A stretch of 64,000 nt of DNA from Alloboseaceae bacterium BT-24-1. GTDB lineage: Bacteria > Pseudomonadota > Alphaproteobacteria > Rhizobiales > Beijerinckiaceae. Made by a program: the position numbers and the translations under genes. The notes under the pieces were generated by a model. The model searched no databases. It was given only the letters and a program-made list of their open reading frames with translations, and was not told the DNA's origin. The stretch covers positions 1 to 64,000 of the forward strand of contig JAOYTL010000023.1 in assembly GCA_025846845.1 (NCBI GenBank), read 5' to 3'. Positions 1-9,031 of the stretch are shown here, piece after piece (positions within the stretch are counted from its first letter, which is position 1; every line of letters starts with the position of its first letter).

Positions 1-10
1 CCCGCAACCA
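1..10 (+). other. 3' end of tRNA-fMet / island attachment site (left copy)
   Basis: The window begins with CCCGCAACCA. Initiator tRNAs typically end in CCCCGCAACCA or CCCCCGCAACCA, and a terminator hairpin follows 10 bases later, as expected behind a tRNA gene. The 3' end of a decayed serine recombinase on the opposite strand runs through these bases, and large serine recombinases often overlap their tRNA attachment site. A second copy lies at 28466-28475. The tRNA body is outside the window, so the identity is inferred from the 3' end alone. Confidence 0.6.
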
Positions 11-20
11 CTGAGAGTGA

Positions 21-50
21 AAACCCCGCTTCCTCCCGAAGCGGGGTTTT
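21..50 (+). terminator. Rho-independent terminator behind the presumed tRNA
   Basis: A long GC-rich stem (AAACCCCGCTTC pairing with GAAGCGGGGTTT, short loop) is followed by T residues on the plus strand. It sits directly after the presumed tRNA 3' end. The same bases encode the C-terminal tail of the minus-strand recombinase remnant. Confidence 0.75.
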
Positions 51-1518
51 CGCGTTCCCGGAGCAAACGGCCAAAATCCGCGCCAGATCGCCGTGAAGCT
101 CAAGCAAGGCGCCACAGCCGTCGCGCGGCGTCACGACGATCTTCTCGATCATCGAGCGGATGGCCTCCATCGCTTCGTCGCGCAGCTCCGGATCGCCCAG
201 AAGGCTCTCCAGCTCGGCCACGCGACGGCGGTACGCTTCCGCCAGATTCGGATGAACCAGGACCGCCGGATGATCTGCGGCCCCCGACAGCCGGTCGTTC
301 AAGAGCTGCTTCTCGCGCTCCAACTCGGCGAGGCGTTGCTTCATCGCTGGCTGGTACAAGCCGTCCTCGATCGCGGCCATGATCCCATCAATCTTACGCT
401 GGACAGCTGATAACGCGGCGCTTGCCTCGGCCCTCAGGCGTTGGCCGTCGGCGGCGGCGCGATTGCATTCCTCTTGATTGGCTCGGGTGAACTCGGCCAC
501 CAGCTCGGGCGTGAGCAACTGCTCGCGCAGCGCCGACAGAATCCGCTCCTCGAGCTCGCGGCGACCGATCATTTTGGCACAGCCCCTTGGAGCGCCGGCC
601 AGCGCAACCATAGCGGCCGGCCGCGACTAGCGTGTACCCGGCTCCACAGCAGCCGCAGTTAAGAAGGCCAGACAAGAGATATCGACGTCTGTGGGCGCGG
701 TTGAGGGCATTCCCAGCTTCATCGCGGCTCATTTCAAAGGCGGTTGTCTCCTGCCGGCGCTTGGCGGCCTGCCACAGCTCATCGTCGACGATCCGAAGCT
801 CGGGGACGCTCTTGCGCTCCCATTGCTCGGGCGCGTTCGGCCGCGCAAGGCGTCTCCCCGTCGATGGGGCCTTCACATAAGAGCAGCGGTTCCAGACCAG
901 TTTCCCCGCGTAAAGCTCGTTGTTCAGGATCCCGGTGCCACGCTCCTTTTGGCCGCGGATGGTCGTATCGAGCCAAGGGCGTCCGTCAGGCCCCGGAACG
1001 GATTCGTCGTTCAGCCGGTGGGCGATCCCGCGGGGGCTGACGCCGTTGGCGAACAGCTGAAAGATCTTGCGAACAGTTGCTGCCTCAGCCTGGTTGATTG
1101 CACGCTCGCCACGCTCGATGCCCTGGACGATATCGTAGCCGAAGGCCTTCCCCGAAGCGGCGCGTCCCTGCAGTATCCGCCCCAACTGCCCGCGCCGCGT
1201 CTTCTCACGCAGGTCGGCCACGTAAATCTGCGCCATCGTTCCGAGCATGCCGACGTGCATTGTCTCGACCCGCCCGAGGCTGACAGCGTGCAAGCCGATG
1301 CGGGCGAACTGTAGCTCGTCGTGAACTCGCGCGATCTCGGAGAGCTTGCGTGATAGCCGATCGAGCGCCTCCACGATGATCACGTCGAACTTGCCGCGGC
1401 GGGCTTCCGCAAGCAGGTTTTGATAACCGGCGCGTTCGACCGTGGTTCCCGAGATTGCGCGGGCATCGAAGGTCGCGACGACTTGCCAGCCCTGCGTTAC
1501 CGCATAACCGTTCCGCAC

Positions 1519-1743
1519 CTGTCCTGACGCAATCTGACAGGACCGGCGATGAATGATGCTCGGCTGGGATCCCGTGCATCCGGCCGGGGCTGACGATGGG
1601 CCGGTTTACAATAATGAATTACCTTCATGAGTAGTCAGGGATTCCGCCGAGGAGTGTTATCATCTTGGGGGGATGAGCAAGAATTAGAATCGATTTTCTT
1701 CGATTTGTTTCGATGATCCAGGTTTGACGGCTCTTGGGAGGTC
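1519..1743. promoter_or_regulatory. Intergenic region in front of the GntR-type regulator
   Basis: About 225 bases without a gene. The part next to the recombinase remnant has lost recognisable coding sequence. Nearer the regulator the DNA is AT-richer, with repeated ATCGAT/TTCGAT words (about 1690-1717) that could be operator or promoter sequence. TAATGAATT at 1612-1620 matches the left part of the palindrome found in the two T3SS control regions. A GGGAGG ribosome-binding site precedes the ATG at 1744. Confidence 0.35.
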
Positions 1744-2424
1744 ATGGTGAATAGCCTTGTTCGTCGCCAAACTTTGCACGAGGAATTGTCCGCCGAAATA
1801 CGCCAGATGATTCTGTCGTCCGAACTGATCCCCGGTGACAAGGTTTTCGAGCCCGAGTTGTGCGAACGCTTCCAGGTATCCCGCACGCCGTTGCGCGAGG
1901 CGCTCAAGGTCCTTGCGGCGGAAGGGCTTGTCCAGCTGTTGCCGAACCGCGGCGCGCGTATCGCCCTGATCACGCGCGAGGAGGCGATGCAGATCTTCCC
2001 CATCATCGGGGGGCTGGAGGCTCTCGCGGGCGAGCTGGCCTGCCAGGAACTGGAAGATCGCGAGATCGCACGGATCCAGGAACTCCACGACGTCATGGTC
2101 GGCCACTACCGACGCCAAGAGGACGAGGCCTACATCACCCTCAACCGCACGATCCATGAAGCCTTCATCGACGGCGCCCGCAATCCGCGGCTCGCTGATG
2201 TCTACCGGCGCGAGCATGGCCGGCTTTCGACGCTGCGCTACTTCGCCCCGAAATCGCCGAGCCAATGGGACGAGGCGGTGGAGGAGCACGCGCAGATGAT
2301 GTCGGCCCTGCATCGGCGCGACGGGCAGCGCTTCGCCCAGATCGCGCGCGATCATATGCGCCACAAGGCTGACGTGGTCCTGCAGACGATTGATGCCTTG
2401 CAATCGCGCAGCCGCGCAGCCTAG
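1744..2424 (+). CDS. GntR-family transcriptional regulator, FCD (FadR) subfamily
   Basis: 226 residues, the usual FadR-subfamily length. The N-terminus is a winged helix with the GntR signature (GDKVFEPELCERFQVSRTPLREALKVL, around residues 30-57) and the wing (LLPNRGARIA). The C-terminal two-thirds is helical with the FCD metal/ligand pattern: N-R-x-IHEAF around 135-141, HAQMMSALHRRDG around 185-197, then a late HMRH. Such proteins bind small carboxylates and repress nearby genes. It lies between the recombinase remnant and the T3SS genes and convergent with sctC1, so it may control the T3SS or be an unrelated passenger. A GGGAGG site supports the ATG. Confidence 0.85.
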   Translation: MVNSLVRRQTLHEELSAEIRQMILSSELIPGDKVFEPELCERFQVSRTPLREALKVLAAEGLVQLLPNRGARIALITREEAMQIFPIIGGLEALAGELACQELEDREIARIQELHDVMVGHYRRQEDEAYITLNRTIHEAFIDGARNPRLADVYRREHGRLSTLRYFAPKSPSQWDEAVEEHAQMMSALHRRDGQRFAQIARDHMRHKADVVLQTIDALQSRSRAA

Positions 2425-2438
2425 CCGGGAGCGCGCTT

Positions 2439-3077
2439 TCAGGACCCGTCCTGCGGACCGCCGCGAAAGACGCGCACCTTCGCTGCCGCGTCCGCAGGCG
2501 TGGCCACCGGGCGACTGGCGGCGGCCGTGTCGCGGCCACCTTTGAGCTGGTTCAACGCCTCCCGCACCAGATTGCGATAGGCTGGGGGGCCGGACACCGA
2601 GATGACGCCGCGTGCGCCGCCGGAGCGCAGCGGAAAGCGGGAATCGGCGACACCGAGGCGCCGCAGCATCTGGTCGAGCTGCGCGGGGCTGATGCCGTCG
2701 AGGGCCACGAGTTCGGTCTGGAGTGCTGACTGCCCGTCGACATGCAAGGTCGTGCCGTCGAAATACCAGATCAGGCCATGCGCCTGCGCCAGGCGTTCGA
2801 GGAAGGCCCTGGCGTCACCGCTCGCCGGCATGGCACGCAGCCGTCCCTTGACCTCCTCGCCCAGCTTGACCGGAATGCGCAGATTGCGCCCGAATTCAAG
2901 CAGGGCGTTCCGTAGATCCTGATCGATCGCGACGTAATGGTAGGGCTTCTGCTGCCAGTCGCCGTCCGCTGCCTGCAACGGCATGTCGCTCATCGCGAGG
3001 CACAACAGCCCCGATCCGATCAGCCGCGCGATCCGGGGGGCAGTTTTTCGACGGACGATGGTTGTTCGCGCGACCAC
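2439..3077 (-). CDS. sctC1: T3SS secretin N-terminal subunit (SctC1, NolW/RhcC1-like)
   Basis: About 212 residues. After a basic and hydrophobic N-terminus (signal peptide ending near ADG) comes the secretin N0/N1-like portion: a segment with HYVAIDQDLRNALLEFGRNL, then IPVKLGEEVKGRL, then GVISVSGPPAYRNLVREAL. There is no membrane-inserting secretin domain; that part is encoded by the 7193-8560 gene. Splitting of the secretin into two genes is known for rhizobial T3SSs (NolW/RhcC1 plus RhcC2). The GTG at 3077, preceded by AGGAG, gives the best signal peptide; a TTG at 3128 would lengthen it. It is divergent from sctD across an AT-rich control region. Confidence 0.8.
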   Translation of the reverse strand: MVARTTIVRRKTAPRIARLIGSGLLCLAMSDMPLQAADGDWQQKPYHYVAIDQDLRNALLEFGRNLRIPVKLGEEVKGRLRAMPASGDARAFLERLAQAHGLIWYFDGTTLHVDGQSALQTELVALDGISPAQLDQMLRRLGVADSRFPLRSGGARGVISVSGPPAYRNLVREALNQLKGGRDTAAASRPVATPADAAAKVRVFRGGPQDGS

Positions 3078-3376
3078 CAGAGCTGCTCCTGACCCTGTTG
3101 ACGGGCGGTGATATTTATCGGCCTGCAAGCATCGGTGTCAAAGAATTACGGGCTGGCGGCACCAATATCTATTCAGATCGTAATAATGAATAATGAATTC
3201 ATAATATGTAAATTCATATCAATAGTTGAACTAATCGATCGGCGCGTCGTTGTTGTTCGTTAAACTGCCGAAAAGGCTTGTATGTAAACGCGTAATAGCC
3301 TTGTATTGCTTCGAATCTGCTGACTCGAAATCGAGCCGCTTCGTGGTCTGCCGCGCAGCCGCTTCGGGAGCAAACC
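3078..3376. promoter_or_regulatory. Divergent control region between sctC1 and sctD
   Basis: The AT-rich part (about 3160-3300) contrasts with the surrounding GC-rich coding DNA. It contains the palindrome ATGAATTCAT at 3193-3202 inside TAATGAATTCATAATA, followed by a partial copy, AAATTCATAT, at 3210-3219. The same ten-base palindrome lies in the other divergent T3SS control region at 18437-18446. The region must hold the promoters of sctC1 (minus) and of the sctD-to-lipoprotein operon (plus). Confidence 0.55.
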
Positions 3377-4294
3377 ATGACTACGGCATCATTGGCGCCG
3401 CAGCCGGGACGTAAGCTGGCTTCGATCCCGGCGCGGGAGATGGGACTGCTCATCGAAGGAGGGCTTCACGAAGGCGCGCGCCTGAAGCTCGATTCCGGCA
3501 GCTATCGGGTTGGATCGGCTGCGGATTGCGACATCATCCTGCACGATGACGGCGTCGCCACCCAGCATGCGGTCCTGCGCATCGTCGATGGCGAGCTGCG
3601 GCTGGAGGCAGTCGGAGGTGCGATTGCGCTCGATCCGGAACGCCGGCGCATCCTGCCCGCCGGCAGCGGCGTCAGGCCGGCCTTGCCAGCGACGGTCTGG
3701 ATCGGCCAAGCGCGGTTGAAGCTGACCGGCGGCGCCATGACGAAGGGCAGGGACGGCCGGATGATGGCGATCGCCATTTCGGGCATCGTCGCTGCGACGG
3801 GTCTCATCACCGCCTACGCGATGGTGTCGCGCCCGTCTTCAGCTTCGTTGGTGGCCGTGGATCGCAGCGCCGCATCAACCACGGCCCGGGTCGCCGTGGA
3901 TCAGGCGCCGGTGGCTGCCGAGGGGCTGCGCCGCATGCTTGCCGCCTCCGGCCTGTCCGGCATTGTCGTAACCGCGTCGGGCGAGCGTGTGCTAGCGGGC
4001 GGCACCGTCGAAACGGCGCAGGTACAGGACTGGGCGGCTGCCCAGCAGGCCTTCGACGCTGCGCATGGCGGCAGGATCCAGCTAGGGTCCGAGGTCAAGG
4101 TGGCGCAGCGGGAGGACGGACCGAAGGTCGCTTTGCAGGCGGTTTGGCTCGGCGAGCATCCTTATGTGCTCACTGCCGATGGCGGCAGGCATCATCAGGG
4201 CGCCTTCCTCGACAATGGCTGGACGATCCGCTCGATCAGCAAGGACGGCGTCACCTTCGTCCGCGGCGAGCGCAACTTCACGCTGACCTTCTAG
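3377..4294 (+). CDS. sctD: T3SS inner-membrane ring protein SctD
   Basis: 305 residues. Residues about 20-115 form an FHA-like cytoplasmic domain (LIEGGLHEGARLKLDSGSY, VGSAADCDIIL, ATQHAVLRI), as in SctD/YscD. A single membrane segment follows at about 130-150 (MAIAISGIVAATGLITAYAM). The periplasmic part has a small BON/ring-building fold (GLSGIVVTASGERVLAGGTV) and ends with YVLTADGGRHHQGAFLDNGW, typical of SctD C-termini. It is first in a plus-strand operon running to the lipoprotein at 8577. The ATG has GGGAG six bases upstream. Confidence 0.85.
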   Translation: MTTASLAPQPGRKLASIPAREMGLLIEGGLHEGARLKLDSGSYRVGSAADCDIILHDDGVATQHAVLRIVDGELRLEAVGGAIALDPERRRILPAGSGVRPALPATVWIGQARLKLTGGAMTKGRDGRMMAIAISGIVAATGLITAYAMVSRPSSASLVAVDRSAASTTARVAVDQAPVAAEGLRRMLAASGLSGIVVTASGERVLAGGTVETAQVQDWAAAQQAFDAAHGGRIQLGSEVKVAQREDGPKVALQAVWLGEHPYVLTADGGRHHQGAFLDNGWTIRSISKDGVTFVRGERNFTLTF

Positions 4295-4313
4295 GAACGG
4301 CGGGAGACGACCC

Positions 4314-4688
4314 ATGGATGTCAAGAAGGCAGGATGGCAGCGGCTCGACGACGTTCTCGCGAGCCTGCGTGGGGCGAGCCCGGAGGCGGCGACCCGCGCC
4401 CAGCTCAAGGAATTCGAGGCGCTGCTGAGGGCTCGCCAGCGGCGCCAGCAGCGCGCCGGTGGTCCCACGCTAACCGAGGATCTCGCCGAGCTGGTGATGC
4501 CGCAGATCGCCGATCCGGAGATCTTCCAGAGCGCGCAATACACCGCGATCCTCGATGAGCTCGTCAGTGATGTCCTGCCCGAGATCGAGGAAGACGTCGA
4601 GGTTCGCGAGCTCGTCGCCGTCCTGCTGACGGAGGAACTCGACCGGCATCGATCCTTGCAGCGACGGTTGCGGGAGCGCGAGCGTTGA
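4314..4688 (+). CDS. T3SS-operon protein of unknown function
   Basis: 124 residues, helical and highly charged, with no signal peptide or membrane segment. Visible features are an Arg/Gln-rich stretch (residues about 38-48) and an acidic C-terminal half (VLPEIEEDVEVRELVAVLLTEEL). I do not recognise a family. It lies between sctD and the TPR gene, whose TTG start overlaps its stop, so translation is probably coupled. That context suggests a cytoplasmic T3SS accessory protein such as a chaperone partner or sorting-platform helper, which is a guess. Confidence 0.65.
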   Translation: MDVKKAGWQRLDDVLASLRGASPEAATRAQLKEFEALLRARQRRQQRAGGPTLTEDLAELVMPQIADPEIFQSAQYTAILDELVSDVLPEIEEDVEVRELVAVLLTEELDRHRSLQRRLRERER

Positions 4689-5029
4689 CGACCAAGCTCG
4701 AAGCCAAGGTCCAGCTGCTGCATGCGCTCGGCTATCTCTATTGCCGGCACGGCCAAGTGAAGCGGGCCCTGGTGCTGCTGCTGCTCGCCGGCCGCCTCGC
4801 CCCGCGCGACGAAGGTCTGCTGCGGACCCTCGCCTATGCCTTCATCTGCGACGGGGCCGGGCAGAGCGCGCTGCGCGTGCTCGATCATCTCGGCACGCTC
4901 AGCAGCGGCGATAGAAGGATCGAGTTGCTGCGCAGCCGGGCCCTCTGGCTCGCTGGCAAGGAGGCGGAGGCGCGCGAATCCTTCCGCACCTTCACGGAAG
5001 ATCGGGCAGCCCATGTCGATGCGGGCTGA
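4685..5029 (+). CDS. Small TPR protein, probable T3SS chaperone (y4yS/SctG-like)
   Basis: 114 residues forming two to three tetratricopeptide-like helical pairs (HALGYLYCRHGQVKRALVLLLLAGRLAPRD, then AYAFICDGAGQSALRVLDHL). Small TPR proteins beside sctV and sctD are known in T3SSs, including rhizobial ones, as chaperones of needle or other early substrates. It starts at a TTG overlapping the preceding stop and overlaps the start of sctV by 17 bases, so it is translationally coupled on both sides. The precise substrate cannot be read from the sequence. Confidence 0.7.
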   Translation: MTTKLEAKVQLLHALGYLYCRHGQVKRALVLLLLAGRLAPRDEGLLRTLAYAFICDGAGQSALRVLDHLGTLSSGDRRIELLRSRALWLAGKEAEARESFRTFTEDRAAHVDAG

Positions 5030-7163
5030 GCTCCAGCGCGTCCTGCTGGCGCTGTCGCGCCGGAGCGATCTCGTTCTGGCGCTGATCGTCATCGTAGCGG
5101 TGCTGATGATGATCATCCCGCTGCCGCCGCTGGCGATCGATATGCTGATCGCGATGAACATCGCGGCGAGCGTGCTGATCACGCTCGCCGCCTTCTACGT
5201 GACGCGGCCGGTCGAGCTCTCGGCGCTGCCGGCGATCATCCTGCTCGCGACCCTGTTCCGCCTGACGCTGACGATCAGCACAACAAGGCTGATCCTGCTC
5301 GACGGCGACGCCGGCGAAGTGGTCGCAACCTTCGGCAGCTTCGTGATCGGCGGCAATGTCGCGGTCGGTCTGGTGATCTTCCTGGTGATCACGATCTCTC
5401 AGTTCGTGGTCATCACGAAGGGTGCCGAACGCGTCGCCGAGGTTGCGGCGCGTTTCAGCCTCGATGCGCTGCCCGGCAAGCAGATGGCGATCGACAACGA
5501 CTTGCGCAACGGCGACATCGAGCAGGACGAAGCCCGGCGGCGGCGGCGCGACCTGGAGCGGGAAAGCCAACTCTACGGCGCAATGGATGGCGCCATGAAG
5601 TTCGTGAAGGGCGATGCGATCGCCGGGCTCGTCATCGTTCTCGTCGCCCTGATCGGTGGTCTCACCATCGGCACATTCCAGCGCGGCATGTCGTTCGGCG
5701 ATGCCGCCTCGCTCTATTCCGTGCTCACGGTCGGCGACGGCCTCGTCGCCCAGATTCCGGCGCTGCTGATCTCGGTCGCAGCAGGCATGGTGGTGACGCG
5801 CGTCGCTTCGGAGACGCAGCGCGATATCGGCTCTGAGATCGGGCTGCAGCTGATGCGCGAGCCGCGCGCGCTCGCGCTCGCCGCGCTGGTCGTCGCCAGC
5901 CTCGGATTCGTGCCGGGCTTCCCGACGCTGGTCTTCCTCGTCTTGGCGCTGGGCTTGGCGGCCGGTGCCGTGCTGCGATCGCGTCGGCCCTCTCCCGGGA
6001 GCCAGGTCACGGGCTTCGTCGAGGCGCAGCATATGGACTCGACCGGGGTCGCGGAGCCGGCAGTTGTTGCGGCACCGGCACGTGCGCGCTACCGGGTCGC
6101 GGTATTGCTGGGGCCTGAGCTGGAAAGGGCGATCCCCGCCGACCTGTTCCGCGAGCAGGCCGAGCGCATTCGCGGCGAGATGCAGGCCGAGCTCGGCGTC
6201 GTTGCGCCGCTGCTGGAGCGCCGCAGCGACAAGAAACTCGCCGATAGTCAGTTCCGCCTGGATTTCGAGGGGGTCCCGATCGCCCAGGGCGAGATTCCGG
6301 CGAATAGCCTGCTGCTACAGGACGAGCGGGCGCACCTTTCGATGCTCGCCATTCCGTTCCGTGAGGGCCCGCCGCTGCTCGGCCGTGGCCCCTCATCCTG
6401 GATCGAGGCCATTCATGCCCGGGCGCTCAATCAGGCCGGCATCGGCTTCCTTGATCCGGCCGGGGCGCTGTCCGCCCGGATCGCAGCGGCTCTGCGGCGC
6501 CATGCCCATTATTTCGTCGGCATCCAGGAGACGCGCGATCTGCTCCAGCAGGTCGAGGTGGATTATCCCGATCTCGTCGCCGAGGCGGGGGCCGGCGTCA
6601 GCCTGCAGCGGACGGCGGATATTCTGCGCCGCCTGGTCGAGGAAGGTGTGGTCATCGCCAATCTGCGGCTGATCCTCGAGGCACTGGTCGAGTGGGGCGG
6701 GCGCGAATCCGATCCGGCCCAACTCGCCGACTATGCCCGCATCGCACTGCGCCGCCAGCTCTGTCACCGTCATGCCGACGCCAACCGAGTCATTCCGGGC
6801 TATGTGCTCGATCCCGAGGCGGAAGCGGTGCTGCGCGCCGGACTACGGGATATCGGCGGCAATCGTATCCTGCACCTCGCGGAGGAGACCGCGGCAGCCC
6901 TGGTCGGCCAGCTGCGCCAGGCGATAGCCGGGCTCGAGGACGTCCATCCCGTGATCTTCACGGCGATCGAGCTGCGCCGTCATCTGCGCGAGCTGCTGAT
7001 GCGCCACGATATCGATCTGCCGGTGATGGCCTTCCCCGAGCTGGCGCCCGAATTCTTCATCCAGCCGCTGGCTTCGCTCACTCTCGGTGCGGGGCAGACT
7101 GCAGGTCCGCAAGCCCCGGAGGCAACCCGCCTCGCCGCGCCGGTCGCCAATCCCCTTTCCTGA
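5013..7163 (+). CDS. sctV: T3SS export-gate protein SctV
   Basis: 716 residues from the ATG at 5013. The N-terminal half has the SctV/FlhA membrane segments, with family motifs LPPLAIDMLIAMNIAASVL, TRPVELSALPAIILLATLFRL and SQFVVITKGAERVAEVAARF, then the conserved loop FSLDALPGKQMAID and QIPALLISVAAGMVVTR. The C-terminal half is the nonameric cytoplasmic ring domain with EETRDLLQQVE-like and DLPVMAFPELAPE motifs. It forms the export gate of the inner-membrane apparatus. The longer frame opening at 4836 would read through the TPR gene, so I reject that start. A second ATG at 5019 is possible. Confidence 0.95.
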   Translation: MSMRAELQRVLLALSRRSDLVLALIVIVAVLMMIIPLPPLAIDMLIAMNIAASVLITLAAFYVTRPVELSALPAIILLATLFRLTLTISTTRLILLDGDAGEVVATFGSFVIGGNVAVGLVIFLVITISQFVVITKGAERVAEVAARFSLDALPGKQMAIDNDLRNGDIEQDEARRRRRDLERESQLYGAMDGAMKFVKGDAIAGLVIVLVALIGGLTIGTFQRGMSFGDAASLYSVLTVGDGLVAQIPALLISVAAGMVVTRVASETQRDIGSEIGLQLMREPRALALAALVVASLGFVPGFPTLVFLVLALGLAAGAVLRSRRPSPGSQVTGFVEAQHMDSTGVAEPAVVAAPARARYRVAVLLGPELERAIPADLFREQAERIRGEMQAELGVVAPLLERRSDKKLADSQFRLDFEGVPIAQGEIPANSLLLQDERAHLSMLAIPFREGPPLLGRGPSSWIEAIHARALNQAGIGFLDPAGALSARIAAALRRHAHYFVGIQETRDLLQQVEVDYPDLVAEAGAGVSLQRTADILRRLVEEGVVIANLRLILEALVEWGGRESDPAQLADYARIALRRQLCHRHADANRVIPGYVLDPEAEAVLRAGLRDIGGNRILHLAEETAAALVGQLRQAIAGLEDVHPVIFTAIELRRHLRELLMRHDIDLPVMAFPELAPEFFIQPLASLTLGAGQTAGPQAPEATRLAAPVANPLS

Positions 7164-7192
7164 CATGAAGACCGCAGACGAGGACAGGCAGA

Positions 7193-8560
7193 GTGCAATC
7201 ACCCATGATCCGCAACGGCAACTTCGCAATGCGCCTCGGCAGGTTCTTCGGCCTGGCTGCGCTCGCGGGTGCGCTATGGCCGGGGGCGATCTCACCGAAC
7301 CTGGCGGCGGCGAACGAAGTCTCGCCGCTCTCGAATTCGCGCCCGATCGAACTGCCGACGGGTCAGGGGCGCATCATCCGGTTCGACCAGCCGGTCGAAT
7401 CCGTCATGCTCGCCGACCCGACCGTCGCCAATGTCCAGGTGGTCGCGCCGGACGTGGTCTATGTCTACGGGCTGAAGAGCGGCTCGACCAATCTGCTCGC
7501 ACTCGACGAGCAGAAGCGGATGAAGGGCGCGATCCGGCTCGAAGTCCTCACCCCGTCCCGTTCCGCCAACCAGGCGAAGCGCACCCTGCAGCCGACTTCG
7601 ACGGTCGACCTGCAGTTCTTTGGCGAGCGCCTCGTCGTCAGGGGAGCAACCCGCTCGGTCGACGAGGCGATCGACGTCGCCAATGTCGCGCGGACCTATT
7701 CGCCGCCGGACCAGCCGCCGCTCAACAATGCGACGATTCCGTCCTCGCATCAGGTCAATATCCGCGTGCGCTTCGCCGAAATGTCGCGCAAGGACTTGAC
7801 CGCCTTCGGCATCAACTGGAAGGTGATGGTCGACACCGGCAACTTCTCCTTCGGCGTCGGCAGTTCCGGTGGCAACCTCGCCAGCGGCGGTCGGGGTCTT
7901 GGCCTGAATTTCAGCAATAACCGCGTCAATGTCGACGCCCTGGTCGAGGCGATGCAGCAGAACGGGCTGCTGACGATCCTCGCCGAGCCGAACCTGACCG
8001 CGACCACCGGCCAGACCGCGAGTTTCCTAGCCGGTGGCGAAGTCCCGGTTCCGGTACCGCAGGATCGCGACCGCATCACTGCCGATTACAAGCCCTTCGG
8101 CGTCTCGCTGTCGTTCACGCCGACCCTGCTGCAGAACAACCGCATCGGGCTCAGGGTCCGGCCCGAGGTGAGCGCCATCTCGATGGCGGGCGCAGTCCGG
8201 GTCAGCGGTTTCGAGCTGCCGGCCTTCACCGTTCGGCGGGCCGACACCAATGTCGAGCTGGCCAGCGGGCAGACCTTCGCGATTGCCGGCCTGTTCCAGC
8301 GTAATCTCTCCCAGGAGGTCGACAAGTTTCCATTCCTCGGCGACGTGCCGATTCTCGGTACCCTCTTCACCTCGACGCGCTATCGCCGCGACGAGACCGA
8401 GCTCGTGATCCTGATCACCGCCCATCTGGTGAAACCGTCGAGCGATCGTCTGTCGGCAACGCCGCTGGACCGCCCGGTGCGGGTGGTGCGCCGGCAGACG
8501 GCTGTGCCGGTGGAAAAAGGCCCGAAGGCCCCGGCCGGCGCCGGCCTGATCTTCAAGTGA
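7193..8560 (+). CDS. sctC2: T3SS secretin C-terminal subunit (SctC2, RhcC2/CpaC-like)
   Basis: 455 residues. A signal peptide is followed by a pilus-assembly/BON-type N-terminal domain (GRIIRFDQPVESVMLADPT, VYGLKSGSTNLLALDE), then the secretin domain: LLTILAEPNLTATTGQ, FLAGGEVPVPVP and the end motif FPFLGDVPILGTLF. This outer-membrane ring pairs with the separate NolW-like subunit. The domain order looks closer to Tad-pilus CpaC than to a one-piece T3SS secretin, which agrees with the Tad-like lipoproteins that follow. A GTG at 7193 with GAGG upstream is the chosen start; ATG 7205 is an alternative. Confidence 0.85.
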   Translation: MQSPMIRNGNFAMRLGRFFGLAALAGALWPGAISPNLAAANEVSPLSNSRPIELPTGQGRIIRFDQPVESVMLADPTVANVQVVAPDVVYVYGLKSGSTNLLALDEQKRMKGAIRLEVLTPSRSANQAKRTLQPTSTVDLQFFGERLVVRGATRSVDEAIDVANVARTYSPPDQPPLNNATIPSSHQVNIRVRFAEMSRKDLTAFGINWKVMVDTGNFSFGVGSSGGNLASGGRGLGLNFSNNRVNVDALVEAMQQNGLLTILAEPNLTATTGQTASFLAGGEVPVPVPQDRDRITADYKPFGVSLSFTPTLLQNNRIGLRVRPEVSAISMAGAVRVSGFELPAFTVRRADTNVELASGQTFAIAGLFQRNLSQEVDKFPFLGDVPILGTLFTSTRYRRDETELVILITAHLVKPSSDRLSATPLDRPVRVVRRQTAVPVEKGPKAPAGAGLIFK

Positions 8561-8576
8561 GATGCGGGGAGCGATC

Positions 8577-9011
8577 ATGACGACGGACCGGACCGGCCGA
8601 TTCCTCGCCCTCGCCATGGCCGCGCTCGTCGCGGGCTGCGCCAACCCGCCGCCCGACGTGTCGGCGAACTACCAGGTTCTCTATCTGCCCGCCGAGGCAC
8701 CGGGTGCACGGCCGACCGCCATCGTCGCGCCCGAGGCCTGCCTGCAGCCGGATCCGACGCGGTATCCCTTCGATATGGACCCGCATCTGCCGCCAGGCTG
8801 CGCCAATGCCTACAACCTGGAGCGCATGGTCGAGCGCAAGGCCGATCTGTTCCAGGGGCGCAAGCCGGGCCCAGCCGCGGCAGCTCCAGTCGCTCGGGCG
8901 GCGCGGCGCTATCTCGACGGTGACGAAAATCCGCTCGGCGGCGCCTTCGATCGCGACGGACGCCGCAACACGAATCGGGCGCCGGCGCAGGTGACGACGG
9001 AGCAGAAGTGA
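8577..9011 (+). CDS. Lipoprotein beside the secretin (CpaD-like position)
   Basis: 144 residues starting at ATG 8577, which has GGGGAG upstream. The signal peptide ends in a lipobox (ALVAGC), so it is a lipoprotein. The rest is Pro/Ala-rich with no family I can name with certainty. Conserved-looking blocks are QPDPTRYPFDMDPHLPPGCA and the Asn-rich C-terminus. In Tad pilus loci a lipoprotein (CpaD) follows the secretin CpaC and helps it assemble; here it follows a CpaC-like secretin 16 bases downstream. A pilotin-like role is an inference from position. Confidence 0.65.
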   Translation: MTTDRTGRFLALAMAALVAGCANPPPDVSANYQVLYLPAEAPGARPTAIVAPEACLQPDPTRYPFDMDPHLPPGCANAYNLERMVERKADLFQGRKPGPAAAAPVARAARRYLDGDENPLGGAFDRDGRRNTNRAPAQVTTEQK

Positions 9012-9031
9012 AAGCCGCCGGCCAGCGCGAC

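Larger units (their letters stand above)
1..1518 (-). pseudogene. Large serine recombinase remnant (truncated and frameshifted)
   Basis: The main frame (394-1518) encodes the later part of a resolvase catalytic domain (motifs GWQVVATFDARAISG and LDRLSRKLSEIARVHDEL), the recombinase domain, and a zinc-ribbon stretch with CGCCG and YGCAGRRSKGLC. The catalytic-serine N-terminus is missing: a few residues before the GTG at 1518 there are no recombinase motifs, and a stop follows in frame. Near 568-572, at an A-run in CCAAAATG, the frame shifts; the next frame carries the coiled C-terminal part (MIGRRELEERIL... to RSMIEKIVVTPRDG) down to the window edge. It probably mediated insertion at the tRNA-fMet end and is now inactive. 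Confidence 0.85.

Noticed and set aside
4836..5012. Longer sctV start giving a 775-residue protein
   Set aside because: The extra 59 residues are read through the TPR gene in another frame and do not resemble SctV; the ATG at 5013 gives the family start.
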